A stretch of DNA of 64,000 nt from Paenibacillus pectinilyticus (GCF_001700435.1 NZ_LYPC01000027.1:248380-312379); one strand, 5' to 3'. Positions 26,519 to 35,959 are shown, numbered from the stretch's first letter. Numbers and translations are program-made. The notes: generated by a model not told the origin, from the sequence alone.

Positions 26519-28738
26519 ATGGCATTTAAAGTAGATTGGGAATCATTTCTTTCTGCACACGATTTGGTTCAGAACGAGCTTAAGTTTCACGGCGGTTATT
26601 ACGAAGCAACGGAAGGGCGTAATTGCCATAGTCCACGAAAGGAATGGGGAGAAGGCGCTTTCATCGGAAATGGGATGATTGGGGCCATGATTCTGAAGGA
26701 CTCGCCGCAGGATTTGGCGTGGGAACTGGGACGGAATGATGTTGTTGCGCATAATCATTTGACTGGGATCGATTGGTCCGTACCGCGTGTTCCGATTGGT
26801 GATATGCTGCTGCGGCCAAGAGGCAAGATCCAGGAAGAAACCATGCGGTTGTCTTTATGGCATGCAGAAGCAACAGGAATGATGACGACAGATCAAGGAA
26901 CGCTTGAATGGCGATCCATTGCCCATGCTCGGATGGATTGTCTGATGATTGAATGGAAATCAACTGGACGCGAAAGCGCGTTAGTGGGATTTCGGCCCCG
27001 CCATGGCGTGAGTCCGAGGTTGGAGTTCCAGCCACACAATCTGTCTCGAAGGTTTCTCCCTCCGCCTCCACTGCAGCTTACTCAGCAAGGAACACAGATA
27101 AGTATTCAAACTTTCGTTAAAGAACAGGAAGACGGCACCGTTATTTCCGAGGGAGCCTGTGTCGTGGCTTGGAAAGAGATTAACTATAGCGAGTCCCATG
27201 GTGTCGTATACGTAAGCATCGCAAATTCCTATTATGACGAAAGCGCAATAGATGACGCTCTTAGGACGATTGACTCCGCTACTAAGCTTTGTTTGGAAGA
27301 TTCTCTTGAAACGCATAGAGCCTGGTGGCATGACTACTATCCGGCGAGCTTCATCTCTATTCCTGATAAGTATTGGGAAGGGATGTATTGGATTCAAATG
27401 TACAAGTTGGCAAGTGCTGTCCGTGAGGATACACCCGTGTTGGATAATCAGGGGCCTTGGCTTACGCAATCAGCTTGGCCAGGAACTTGGTGGAATTTAA
27501 ACGTACAGCTGTCCTATCTCTCGGTCTATAAAGCAAATCGGCTGTCAATCGGTGAGTCATTAATCGGAAATTTGGAACGATATCAAGAAAACTTACGCCA
27601 AAACGCGATACCCATCGGACTAGATGACGGTGCGTATATCGAAAGGCAATCCAGCGTTCATTTAATATCACCATGCCTAAAACCTGATTTTGAATACGGG
27701 AACTTACCATGGGCGTTGCATAATGTGTGGAGGCACTACCGTTCCACAATGGATGAAACGTTCCTTAAGGATCGACTTTATCCATTGCTGCGAGCCAGCA
27801 TGAATGTGTATTTACACATCAGCTTTAGGGGTGAGGATGGCTATCTTCATTTGCCCAAAACAGTTTCCCCCGAGTATCCGGGACCGGAAAATAGTACGGC
27901 TTATCCATCGGAGGACGCTAATTATGATTTGGCATTGTTCCGTTGGGGCTGTCAGGCATTGCTTACGGCTAATGATCAGCTGCGTCTTGGCGATCCGCTT
28001 GAGGAGCGTTGGAGGGAAGTGCTGCGGGATCTGACGCCCTATCCCATTGACAACAATGGCTTCAAGGTAGGAAAAGACGTGCCCTTTGCCGTATCTCATC
28101 GGCATTATTCCCATCTATTGATGTTTTTCCCTCTGCATCTTGTCCATGCTGATCAGCCGGAATATGCAGAATTGATTAAGAAATCCATCTCTCATTGGAT
28201 TGATTTAATGGGAGGATTACAAGGCTATTCCTATACAGGTGCGGCTTGTATGGCAGCTACGCTGGGTGATGGCAATCAAACGCTGGCTTACTTAACAGAA
28301 TTCCGCCGTTTTTTGTATCCAAATTCCATGTATGCGGAGTTGTCCCCGGTGATCGAAACGCCGTTGTCCAGCGCGGAGTGCATCCATTATATGCTCATGC
28401 AGTGTTGGGGCGATATGATCCGCATTTTTCCAGCCGTTCCTGATGAATGGAAGGAAATAGCTTTTGGGAAGCTTTTGGCGGAAGGCGCTTTTGAAGTTTC
28501 TGGTCGATGGAAGAAGGGCAAAACGGAATTTGTGGTGATTAAAAGTCTTGCCGGCGCGCCATTGAAGATCATGCCGAATTTGGTTGGACCGCTCGAAACG
28601 AGCGGAGAACGGATTTTCTCCGTTACGGAGATGTCACCAGGTGTGTATGAGATTGATTTGAAGCAGGGGGAAACTGTCCTTCTTTATTCCGGAAGTCTCC
28701 CTGAGGAGATCGGCATTGGTCCGGTTTCCAATCTATAA
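26519..28738 (+). CDS. GH95-like glycoside hydrolase (intracellular)
   Basis: 739 residues without signal peptide. Features match glycoside hydrolase family 95 (alpha-L-fucosidase and alpha-L-galactosidase): EGAFIGNGMIGAMI in the N-terminal domain, GTWWNLNVQLSY in the (alpha/alpha)6 barrel with the paired Asn seen at the GH95 active site, SPEYPGPENS, HRHYSHLLMFFPLH, and GDMIRIFPAVPDEWK near the C-terminal beta domain. Similarity is by motif recognition; substrate could be fucose, galactose or another 6-deoxysugar. It lies 106 bases after the SGNH gene, probably last in the importer operon. Start preceded by GAGGAATCCAGG. Confidence 0.75.
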   Translation: MAFKVDWESFLSAHDLVQNELKFHGGYYEATEGRNCHSPRKEWGEGAFIGNGMIGAMILKDSPQDLAWELGRNDVVAHNHLTGIDWSVPRVPIGDMLLRPRGKIQEETMRLSLWHAEATGMMTTDQGTLEWRSIAHARMDCLMIEWKSTGRESALVGFRPRHGVSPRLEFQPHNLSRRFLPPPPLQLTQQGTQISIQTFVKEQEDGTVISEGACVVAWKEINYSESHGVVYVSIANSYYDESAIDDALRTIDSATKLCLEDSLETHRAWWHDYYPASFISIPDKYWEGMYWIQMYKLASAVREDTPVLDNQGPWLTQSAWPGTWWNLNVQLSYLSVYKANRLSIGESLIGNLERYQENLRQNAIPIGLDDGAYIERQSSVHLISPCLKPDFEYGNLPWALHNVWRHYRSTMDETFLKDRLYPLLRASMNVYLHISFRGEDGYLHLPKTVSPEYPGPENSTAYPSEDANYDLALFRWGCQALLTANDQLRLGDPLEERWREVLRDLTPYPIDNNGFKVGKDVPFAVSHRHYSHLLMFFPLHLVHADQPEYAELIKKSISHWIDLMGGLQGYSYTGAACMAATLGDGNQTLAYLTEFRRFLYPNSMYAELSPVIETPLSSAECIHYMLMQCWGDMIRIFPAVPDEWKEIAFGKLLAEGAFEVSGRWKKGKTEFVVIKSLAGAPLKIMPNLVGPLETSGERIFSVTEMSPGVYEIDLKQGETVLLYSGSLPEEIGIGPVSNL

Positions 28739-28770
28739 GTCTAAATGGTAATTCCTTGAGGTGACACAGC

Positions 28771-28800
28771 GAACAGCAGTCGTAGGAGCGACTGCTGTTC
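28771..28800 (+). promoter_or_regulatory. Perfect 12-bp hairpin after the GH95-like gene
   Basis: GAACAGCAGTCG and CGACTGCTGTTC flank a 6-base loop. There is no T-run, so it is a weak terminator candidate. A further copy of CAGCAGTCG at 28839-28847 could compete for the 3' arm. The rest of 28739-28992 holds a possible 11-codon open frame at 28849 with a poorly spaced ribosome site, and the cre at 28945. Confidence 0.6.
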
Positions 28801-28944
28801 GAAGGATACTTGAAGGGAGGTGAGGGGAGAGCACAGCACAGCAGTCGCATGAAAAAAGAAACCTGCTTGATGAATGACAAATGATCAATCGTTGAATGCT
28901 GAGGTTTTATCGTTTAAGAGGAGTAGATTTGAAATGGAAAATTT

Positions 28945-28958
28945 TGAAAGCGTTAACA
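28945..28958. promoter_or_regulatory. Catabolite-responsive element (cre)
   Basis: TGAAAGCGTTAACA fits the cre consensus TGWAANCGNTNWCA at every position. It lies 34 bases before the start of the secreted beta-helix protein gene, a place where CcpA could block transcription when preferred sugar is present. Confidence 0.65.
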
Positions 28959-28992
28959 AATTTGTGTCCAATCATGTAAGGGGGAATCATTT

Positions 28993-31068
28993 ATGTGTTC
29001 AGCCAAAAAATTAATGACCATTTTCGCTGCCATCGTTATCCTGCTTTCCGTAGTAGGAGCAATGCCTAAAGCTGCTTTGGCCGCAGGAACTATTTATTAT
29101 GTGGATTCATCGAGACCTGATGACAGCGGAGATGGGAAAAGCCAGGCAACGGCTTGGCAAAGCTTGACCAAGGTGAATGCGACAACGTTCGTAGCTGGCG
29201 ATCAGATCCTTTTCAAGGCGGGAGGTACTTGGACGGGGCAGCTTTATCCGAAGGGTTCTGGCGTGCCTGGCAGCCCGATTACCCTTTCTAGCTACGGCAG
29301 CGGTAATAAACCGCTCATTAACGGCAATGGGCTTACGATGAATGCCGATGGCAGCGGAGGAGCGGCTGTCTATTTGTACAATCAGGAATACTGGGAAATT
29401 AAAAATTTAGAAGTGACGAATAAGGGGACGACCGCTGCAAAACGCTTAGGTGTCAATGTAGTTGCTTCGGACTATGGGACGGCCAACTACATTCATATTT
29501 CAAATCTAACCGTACACGATGTGAACGGGATTAATACGGATAAGAAGAATGGCGGCATCGCGGTTCAGGCATTAGGAACTTCCGTATCCACCAAGTGGAA
29601 CGACGTGCGGATCGAAGGAAATACCGTGTATACGGTGGATGCAACAGGTATTCAAACGCACTCTCGCTGGATGAATCGTGGCGGCATGGTTGACTCCGGG
29701 CCATGGTCAGGCTTCACCAACGTGCTGATTCAATATAATACCGTGTACGATATTGGGCGTGACGGCATTCTGGTTAGGGTAAGCACAGCTCCTGTCATTC
29801 AGTACAATGTCGTTCATCATGCCAATATGCGCTCAGGCGCTGAAGGGGTTGCGATCTGGCCGTTCAATACGGACGATGCACTCGTGCAATACAACGAAGC
29901 GTATAGCACGCATGGAAGCTTGGATGGGCAAGGATTTGACTCGGACTATGTGTCGAATCGAACGATCATCCAATACAACTACAGTCATGACAATGATGGC
30001 GGCTTTGTTCTGATTTGTAACAACGGTACAAGTAATTTCAATAATGGTACTATTGTGCGTTATAACATTAGTCAGAACGATGGTACACGTATTTTTCAAT
30101 TGGCAGGTCCTGTCACTAATACGAGCATCTATAACAATACCATCTACGTTGGGGCGGGAGCTGGCACCAATATTCTGCTAATCAACGATTGGGGTGGATA
30201 TGCGAGCAATACGACTTTTAATAATAATATCATCTATAACCTAGGCAGCGGCGGATACTCATTCGGCAGCGGCACGAATAATGTGTTTGATTATAATGTT
30301 TTTTATGGTAATCATCCCGGTTCTGAACCAAGTGATGCGCACAAGCTTACGACCAACCCACTCCTAGTGAACCCAGGGACAGGAACGAGTTTAACCGCGC
30401 TCGATGGTTACAAGTTGCAGTACGGTTCTCCAGCCATCGATAGCGGAGTTGCGATTAGCAGCAACGGCGGTAAAGATTATTGGGGCAGCGCAGTCCCGGC
30501 TAACAGCGTAACAGACCGGGGCGCATACGAGGGAGTGGGGATTGGTTCCGCGCCAGTTACCGTCTTTAGCGACAATTTCGAGAGCGGATCAAGTAATTGG
30601 ACAACCAGCGGCGGTACATGGAGTGTCATCACAGATGGCAGCCAAGTGTTTAATCAGTCCTTGGTTACTGGGGAAGCGCTTGCTTTTGCCGGAAGCTCTT
30701 GGACGAACTACACGTATTCCTCGAAGCTGAAGCTGAATAATGCATATGCCAACGCTGGTATACTCTTCCGTGTAACAGATGCGAACAATTACTATATGCT
30801 GCGCATCAACAACAGCACGAATGCGTTTGAGTTATACAAGAAGGTAAGTGGAACACTGACCTTGCTTACGAGTGTTTCATTCAGCTCAAGTATCAATACC
30901 TGGTACGACCTCAAAGTGAAAGTAACCGGCAATAATATACTAGGCTTTTTGAACGGTACGCAGCTTATTAATTGGACAAATGGAACAACGGAGCTGAGCA
31001 CAGGCAAAATCGGTTACCGCATGGCATCCTCGACGGCAAGCTTTGATGATGTTCTGGTTACCCAGTAA
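28993..31068 (+). CDS. Secreted parallel beta-helix protein with C-terminal lectin-like domain
   Basis: 691 residues. Signal peptide 1-31 ending AALAA. From about residue 32 to 500 the sequence is a right-handed beta-helix with recurring turns such as VLIQYNTVYDIGRDGILVR, VIQYNVVHHANMRSGAEGVA and TIIQYNYSHDNDGGFVLIC, the fold of many pectate lyases and related polysaccharide enzymes; I cannot assign a specific lyase or hydrolase family. From about 515 to the end is a beta-sandwich module (NFESGSSNWTTSGGTWSVI ... YSSKLKLNNAYANAGILFRV) of the type that binds or cleaves glycans (LamG/DUF1080-like, CBM66-like). Start preceded by AAGGGGGAATC. A cre upstream suggests carbon control. Confidence 0.8.
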   Translation: MCSAKKLMTIFAAIVILLSVVGAMPKAALAAGTIYYVDSSRPDDSGDGKSQATAWQSLTKVNATTFVAGDQILFKAGGTWTGQLYPKGSGVPGSPITLSSYGSGNKPLINGNGLTMNADGSGGAAVYLYNQEYWEIKNLEVTNKGTTAAKRLGVNVVASDYGTANYIHISNLTVHDVNGINTDKKNGGIAVQALGTSVSTKWNDVRIEGNTVYTVDATGIQTHSRWMNRGGMVDSGPWSGFTNVLIQYNTVYDIGRDGILVRVSTAPVIQYNVVHHANMRSGAEGVAIWPFNTDDALVQYNEAYSTHGSLDGQGFDSDYVSNRTIIQYNYSHDNDGGFVLICNNGTSNFNNGTIVRYNISQNDGTRIFQLAGPVTNTSIYNNTIYVGAGAGTNILLINDWGGYASNTTFNNNIIYNLGSGGYSFGSGTNNVFDYNVFYGNHPGSEPSDAHKLTTNPLLVNPGTGTSLTALDGYKLQYGSPAIDSGVAISSNGGKDYWGSAVPANSVTDRGAYEGVGIGSAPVTVFSDNFESGSSNWTTSGGTWSVITDGSQVFNQSLVTGEALAFAGSSWTNYTYSSKLKLNNAYANAGILFRVTDANNYYMLRINNSTNAFELYKKVSGTLTLLTSVSFSSSINTWYDLKVKVTGNNILGFLNGTQLINWTNGTTELSTGKIGYRMASSTASFDDVLVTQ

Positions 31069-31188
31069 TATTACTGGTTCCAGACATAATATTGTGCATA
31101 GAGCGCTGCGCACGCTGATTTGCATTCCTGCTTTTTCATGACTAGTATATCCTTAAGGACTAGTTGATGTTGGAAGGAGTGGAAAGCG

Positions 31189-31686
31189 ATGCGAATTGGT
31201 GTGATAGCAGATACGCATTTATCTTACAAAGCTGAGAAGCTGCCTGATGCTCTCATAGCGGGTTTACAGGGTGTTGATCTTATCATTCATGCTGGCGATT
31301 GGGTAAGTGAGCATGTCATCGAGCTAGTCGAGCAGATTGCGCCATGTGAGTCGGTTGCTGGTAACAATGACGGTGCAGATATTGTGGCAAGGTTTGGGAA
31401 GAAGAAGCTATTAACCTTCGGTGAATTTCGTATAGGGCTGATCCATGGGGATGGCTTCCGTAAAACAACAGAAGAAAGAGCGCGTGAAGCATTCGAAGCT
31501 GAGCGGCCCGACATGGTCATCTTTGGACATTCGCATATCCCGTATCTTCAAAATGTGCAAGGTATAATTATGTTCAATCCCGGTTCACCTACGGATAAAA
31601 GAAGACAGCCCCGCTACTCGTATGGCATTCTTCAATTAGGGAAGCAATGGAAGGCTGAGCATTTCTATTTCGATTCTAAGCAATAG
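31189..31686 (+). CDS. Metallophosphoesterase, YfcE/MJ0936 family
   Basis: 165 residues, a minimal calcineurin-like phosphodiesterase. Metal-binding motifs are complete: GVIADTHL, IIHAGDW, VAGNNDG, GLIHGDG and FGHSHIPYLQ, followed by the family end NPGSPTDKRR. Members hydrolyse phosphodiesters such as cyclic nucleotides in vitro; the physiological substrate is generally unknown. GGAAGGAGTGG precedes the ATG. It stands between unrelated genes and ends in a shared terminator. Confidence 0.9.
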   Translation: MRIGVIADTHLSYKAEKLPDALIAGLQGVDLIIHAGDWVSEHVIELVEQIAPCESVAGNNDGADIVARFGKKKLLTFGEFRIGLIHGDGFRKTTEERAREAFEAERPDMVIFGHSHIPYLQNVQGIIMFNPGSPTDKRRQPRYSYGILQLGKQWKAEHFYFDSKQ

Positions 31687-31722
31687 CGATTATTGTGACG
31701 TACGCTGTACTTATCAAGTAGA

Positions 31723-31759
31723 AAAGCCCGATAGGCTCATCTGAGCTTATCGGGCTTTC
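31723..31759. terminator. Bidirectional terminator
   Basis: AAAGCCCGATAGGCTCA / TGAGCTTATCGGGCTTT with a 2-base loop; one of the strongest hairpins in the window. It separates the convergent phosphoesterase and aldo/keto reductase genes. Confidence 0.9.
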
Positions 31760-31766
31760 ACCGTTT

Positions 31767-32639
31767 CTATCTTACATACCACTCGCCGGACACCCAGTCC
31801 TTGGATTTCCATTTCAACACATCGGGATTGGCTAGATGCATAATTTCCTTCAGGAAATCGAGCTGCTCGAGATCGGTCATCGGGGTGAAATTTTTGGCAA
31901 TCGCGAGATTCTGTTCCAGCTGTTCCATCGACTCCATGCCAACAATGGCGGTGGAAATCGGGAGGGAGAGCGTGTAGCGCAGCGCTTTCTCATACCAAGG
32001 GGCCAATTGGCCGAGCGCCATAACCTTCATGCCGATAATGGCAATGCCCTTCTCATTCGCCTTCGGCAGGAACTCATGAGCGAAGCTATAGACGAGATGA
32101 TCGGCTGCAGACAGGGCAACGAGCGCACTATCGAACGGATAGCGGTTAATGGCCTCCAGTTGGACATTCGGATTCGTATGACCGCTAATCGAGATGTGCT
32201 TGATCATCCCTTGTTCCTTCGCCTCGATTAAAGCCTCAAGTGCGCCTCCTTTGGCAAAGCACTGATCCAGCTCTTCCATTTTCATAATATTATGTAAGCG
32301 CCATTCCTCCACATGATCCGTCTGCAGGCGCTTGAGGCTGGCCTCAAGCAGTCGTAAGGAGCCATCTCGCGTACGATCATTCGTCTTCGTTGCAATCCAT
32401 ACCTTGTCCCTGCGGTTATGCAGTGCAAGAGCTTTACCCAAACGTTCCTCGGATTGCCCCTTAGAGTAGCTGGGTGCTGTGTCATAATAAGTAATGCCTT
32501 CATCAATCGCTCGATTTACAATCTGAATGGCTTCATCCTCTGTACAGTTATGCTCGTCCACAATACGTTGCGCGCCAAAGCTTAATACCGGGAATTGCTG
32601 CCCCGTCCGGCCAAAAGGTCGTTTTTCCAATGCTATCAT
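31767..32639 (-). CDS. Aldo/keto reductase
   Basis: About 290 residues. NAD(P)H-dependent oxidoreductase in a TIM barrel. Signatures: EKRPFGRTGQQFPVLSFG at the N-terminus, catalytic Asp/Tyr in GITYYDTAPSYSKGQSEERLG (split here: YYDTAPSYS), Lys in IATKTN, and GMIKHISISGH. Start: the ATG at 32639 sits only one base after AGGAGG, so a TTG at 32630 giving EKRPFGRTG, 10 bases after that site, may be the real start. An in-frame extension to 32699 is not supported. Physiological substrate unknown; many such genes in sugar loci act on sugar-derived aldehydes. Confidence 0.88.
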   Translation of the reverse strand: MIALEKRPFGRTGQQFPVLSFGAQRIVDEHNCTEDEAIQIVNRAIDEGITYYDTAPSYSKGQSEERLGKALALHNRRDKVWIATKTNDRTRDGSLRLLEASLKRLQTDHVEEWRLHNIMKMEELDQCFAKGGALEALIEAKEQGMIKHISISGHTNPNVQLEAINRYPFDSALVALSAADHLVYSFAHEFLPKANEKGIAIIGMKVMALGQLAPWYEKALRYTLSLPISTAIVGMESMEQLEQNLAIAKNFTPMTDLEQLDFLKEIMHLANPDVLKWKSKDWVSGEWYVR

Positions 32640-32831
32640 TCCTCCTACGCCTTGTAAGCTAATCTTATTCTGTTCTATCGTTCCCACAATGACTACCAAG
32701 ACATACCAATTTTAACATATTGGAAAGGGTAAGTTTATGGTTTTCGAAAGAAACGTGCACCAGAAAGAGAGGCGGAAAGAGGATACAAACGAAATAGACG
32801 TAAAAAGTGCAAACAAGCTTGAAATTCTACA

Positions 32832-32860
32832 TTCAAATACGAATGGATCCGATTTATGAT
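32832..32860 (+). promoter_or_regulatory. Candidate promoter for the secreted lectin-domain protein
   Basis: TTCAAA (32832-32837) and TATGAT (32855-32860) are 17 bases apart, about 100 bases before the start codon at 32963. It is the only element I could pick out in the 323-base gap 32640-32962. Confidence 0.4.
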
Positions 32861-32962
32861 TATTTTGCTAGTGAAGCATAAATGAGGGAGGAGTTAGGGC
32901 AGCTACATAAGTCACGATAAGCTTTGAAAATTCGTAGAAGCAGTCAGGGAGGAATTGGTAAG

Positions 32963-35941
32963 ATGACAAGATTGCGTTCACATGGGTTAAAAGGAGTACT
33001 CGCGTTAGCGACCATCGCAGTGCAAACGCTTACTACGTTCAGCGGTACCTCATATGCAGCAGACGCTATTCCACCATCAATCGTTAATGATCTCGGAACT
33101 ACACAGCCGAACAGCACGTCGATTCAGCTAAGCTGGACGGCACCTGGAAACGATGGAACTGTGGGAACAGCTACATCCTATGAGATCCGTTATTACAAGG
33201 GCGGACCTGTCACAGATCAAACTTGGAATGTCGCCACACAAGTGTCAGGCGTGCCTAGTCCTGCCTCCTCAGGTTCGCAGCAGACATTTACGGTATCAGG
33301 CTTATCAGCGAATACGCGATATTGGTTCGGTATCAAAGCTTCAGATGGTACAAATTGGTCGGGGATTTCAAATTCTCCGGCAAATTTGGTCACGGATATG
33401 AGTCAAGTGAATGTATGGGCCTTCGATCAAGCCGTCAACAACTCTAGAGATCGTGCACTTACACGAATTATCCAACCCGATATTATTCATCGTGGTATTT
33501 ATGAGTGGGTGGGAACGGAGCTGCAAGACAAGAACTTCGATGGCATTACCGCTACGGTTCAACGTCTCACAAAGGACGGCAGCATCTTGTCAGGAGGTGT
33601 ATCCGCACATTGGTGGGCTCCACGGTATGAAACGCTTGCTCCTGGGGTGAATGTGAATGAAGCAGGCTATAATGCGACGGATGATTATACCTATATCGAT
33701 CCAAACACAGTTAGCGGCAAAGCGCAACTGGAGTATAAAGCCAAAAAGCAGATCGATCTTGGTGCAATGGGTATTGAATTCGATGAAATGTACAATCAGA
33801 ACAATGCAGCAAGCATTTTACAAGATGTCCGGAATTATGCTTGGAATACGTACGGTAAGAAAATTTTCGTCATGGCGAATAACTATTGGGGCGGAGCAGG
33901 TGTGTCCGATTACAATATCAATGATTATCCCATGTCGACAACGAATGGCAGGTTTGATGCCGGTGTCAATAATATTAGTTGGTTAAAGGGTCATGTGACC
34001 AGCTCCAATGTGCCGGTCATGTGGTTTCAGGATCATGCAGGATCCTTCACGACAGGACCAAGCAATGCGGCAGATTACGCAGCATTTTTAAGATCAGGTA
34101 ATGCACAAGGACTTGCCGCTGGCGGTTTCCCTGGACAGTTGAAAAGCTGGATGAATTCCTATGATACCTATCAGAATGGTGTATTCTCCCTTCAAGCTGG
34201 TCATTTTAAGTTCATGAGAGAGAACTCAGAGTTGTTCCATAATCTCACACAGCTCTCCCCATCGACATTAACCTCAAGTGCGAACAAAGTGTACATGAGT
34301 GCGCTTGGACAGACTGGGCGTACCGTCCTTCATTTGGTGAATGGGAATTTTAATCCAAGTACACAGGTCATGACGACACAAACGAATTTTACCGCCAAAG
34401 TATCGTTATCGACAGCACCAACACGCATTTGGATGACAACGCCAGATAAACTGTGGAATTCGCGGAGAACGATCCCAGCGTACACGTACAGTGGCGGTGT
34501 TGCTACGATTTCAATCCCTGAACTACAGTGGGATGATATTCTGGTGATTGAACAAGGCACGACATATGACCCTGTGTATAGTGCCTTAAAAGTCATTTTA
34601 CCTTTCCCTAATCCTCAGAAAATTGCGGCCGGCAACAGTTTTAGATTTAACGCTGCGCAAAACGATGGTTGGTCATCCACATTCAATTGGTATGTAAATG
34701 GTGTACTGTGGGGGAATTCTTCCGTAGGGACGATCGACGGCAATGGCTTCTATATTGCACCAACGTCGATTCCATCAGGCGGTAAGGTGACGATCAAAGC
34801 AGTCAGTAAGGATGATGCAACCGCATCGGATCAAGTCGATGTGTCCATCGTAGGCGCGTCGGGTATTCCATGGACGGAAACATTTGCGTCGGATACAGTT
34901 GGCAATCTACCTGAATCCTGGCAAGTTGTAGACGGCAATGGGGATTGGAAAGTAGATACGGATGGCGGTACGAAGGTCCTGCACAATTACAATATGAGCG
35001 AAGGCAGAGTCGAACAGTTCCAAACTGGAGCGGGTGGTAATCTGACGGGTGCCCTCCATGAACCTATGATAACAGGTGGAAACAATACTTGGACGAATTA
35101 TACCTACAGTGCTTCAGTGAAACCAACGAAGAAACCTTATACATGGTATGGCATCAATTCGGAGAAAATCGACACCTATGCGGGGTTAGTTTTCCGCTTT
35201 AAAGACAGATGGAATTATTATGTCTACAGATGGGCAGAGGACGGTTATGTGCGACTTTACAAAATGGTGAATGGCGTAGAATCCAAAGTAGGCGGAGATG
35301 TTAGTGCTCCTTTCCCAGGCGTCGGTTCGTATACCAACCTAATGGTCGACGTCAATGGATCTAGTTTCACTGCTTATGAGAATGGTGTAGCACTGCGAAC
35401 AGATACAGACACTTCTGTGGCAAATGGTTCAGTAGGGGTTCTATCGAATATGATGGATAATGATTTCAAAGATATATCCGTCAAAGCACAAGGCAGTGTT
35501 TCAGCGGCGCTCGTAAGTGGCGCAACGTACGTGATCTCCTCCAAAAGCAGTGGGAAAGTGATAGAAGTAGCTGCTCTTTCTGCCACAGACGGCGCAATCG
35601 TTGATCAGTGGACAAGTAATGGAGGGAATAACCAGAAATGGCGCTTGGACGACATGGGTGGTGGTTCTTTTAAATTAACGAATGTGAATAGTGGCAAGGT
35701 GCTTGATGTTGTAGGATTCTCCACAACTGCCGGTGCTGGGATTGATCAATGGACGGATAACGGCGGCATCAACCAGCGGTTCACCCTGACATCTAGTGGC
35801 GGCGGTTATTATAAAATAGTCGCTCAAACCAGCGGTTTACCATTGGATATTAATGGGGGTTCCACATCGGATGGCGCCAACATTATTCAGTGGACCGATA
35901 CAGGCGGAGACAATCAACGTTGGGTGCTAGCCAAACAATAA
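32963..35941 (+). CDS. Secreted multidomain protein: fibronectin III, TIM-barrel-like core, Ig-like, lectin-like and ricin-type domains
   Basis: 992 residues from the ATG after AGGGAGGAATTGG. Order: signal peptide (ends TSYAAD); fibronectin type III domain about 25-125 (PPSIVNDLGTTQPNSTSIQL, SGLSANTRYWFGIKASDG); an unassigned region about 130-540 with TIM-barrel-like features (DIIHRGIYEWVG, GAMGIEFDEMYNQNN, KKIFVMANNYWGG, VPVMWFQDHAGSF); an Ig-like bacterial module about 550-635; a beta-sandwich about 640-850 similar to that of the beta-helix protein at 28993; and a ricin-type trefoil about 855-992 with three QW motifs (VDQWTSNGGNNQKW, IDQWTDNGGINQRF, IQWTDTGGDNQRW). It is most likely a secreted glycoside hydrolase. 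I do not recognise the catalytic family. Confidence 0.8.
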   Translation: MTRLRSHGLKGVLALATIAVQTLTTFSGTSYAADAIPPSIVNDLGTTQPNSTSIQLSWTAPGNDGTVGTATSYEIRYYKGGPVTDQTWNVATQVSGVPSPASSGSQQTFTVSGLSANTRYWFGIKASDGTNWSGISNSPANLVTDMSQVNVWAFDQAVNNSRDRALTRIIQPDIIHRGIYEWVGTELQDKNFDGITATVQRLTKDGSILSGGVSAHWWAPRYETLAPGVNVNEAGYNATDDYTYIDPNTVSGKAQLEYKAKKQIDLGAMGIEFDEMYNQNNAASILQDVRNYAWNTYGKKIFVMANNYWGGAGVSDYNINDYPMSTTNGRFDAGVNNISWLKGHVTSSNVPVMWFQDHAGSFTTGPSNAADYAAFLRSGNAQGLAAGGFPGQLKSWMNSYDTYQNGVFSLQAGHFKFMRENSELFHNLTQLSPSTLTSSANKVYMSALGQTGRTVLHLVNGNFNPSTQVMTTQTNFTAKVSLSTAPTRIWMTTPDKLWNSRRTIPAYTYSGGVATISIPELQWDDILVIEQGTTYDPVYSALKVILPFPNPQKIAAGNSFRFNAAQNDGWSSTFNWYVNGVLWGNSSVGTIDGNGFYIAPTSIPSGGKVTIKAVSKDDATASDQVDVSIVGASGIPWTETFASDTVGNLPESWQVVDGNGDWKVDTDGGTKVLHNYNMSEGRVEQFQTGAGGNLTGALHEPMITGGNNTWTNYTYSASVKPTKKPYTWYGINSEKIDTYAGLVFRFKDRWNYYVYRWAEDGYVRLYKMVNGVESKVGGDVSAPFPGVGSYTNLMVDVNGSSFTAYENGVALRTDTDTSVANGSVGVLSNMMDNDFKDISVKAQGSVSAALVSGATYVISSKSSGKVIEVAALSATDGAIVDQWTSNGGNNQKWRLDDMGGGSFKLTNVNSGKVLDVVGFSTTAGAGIDQWTDNGGINQRFTLTSSGGGYYKIVAQTSGLPLDINGGSTSDGANIIQWTDTGGDNQRWVLAKQ

Positions 35942-35959
35942 CTTCATAAATGTAAAAGT

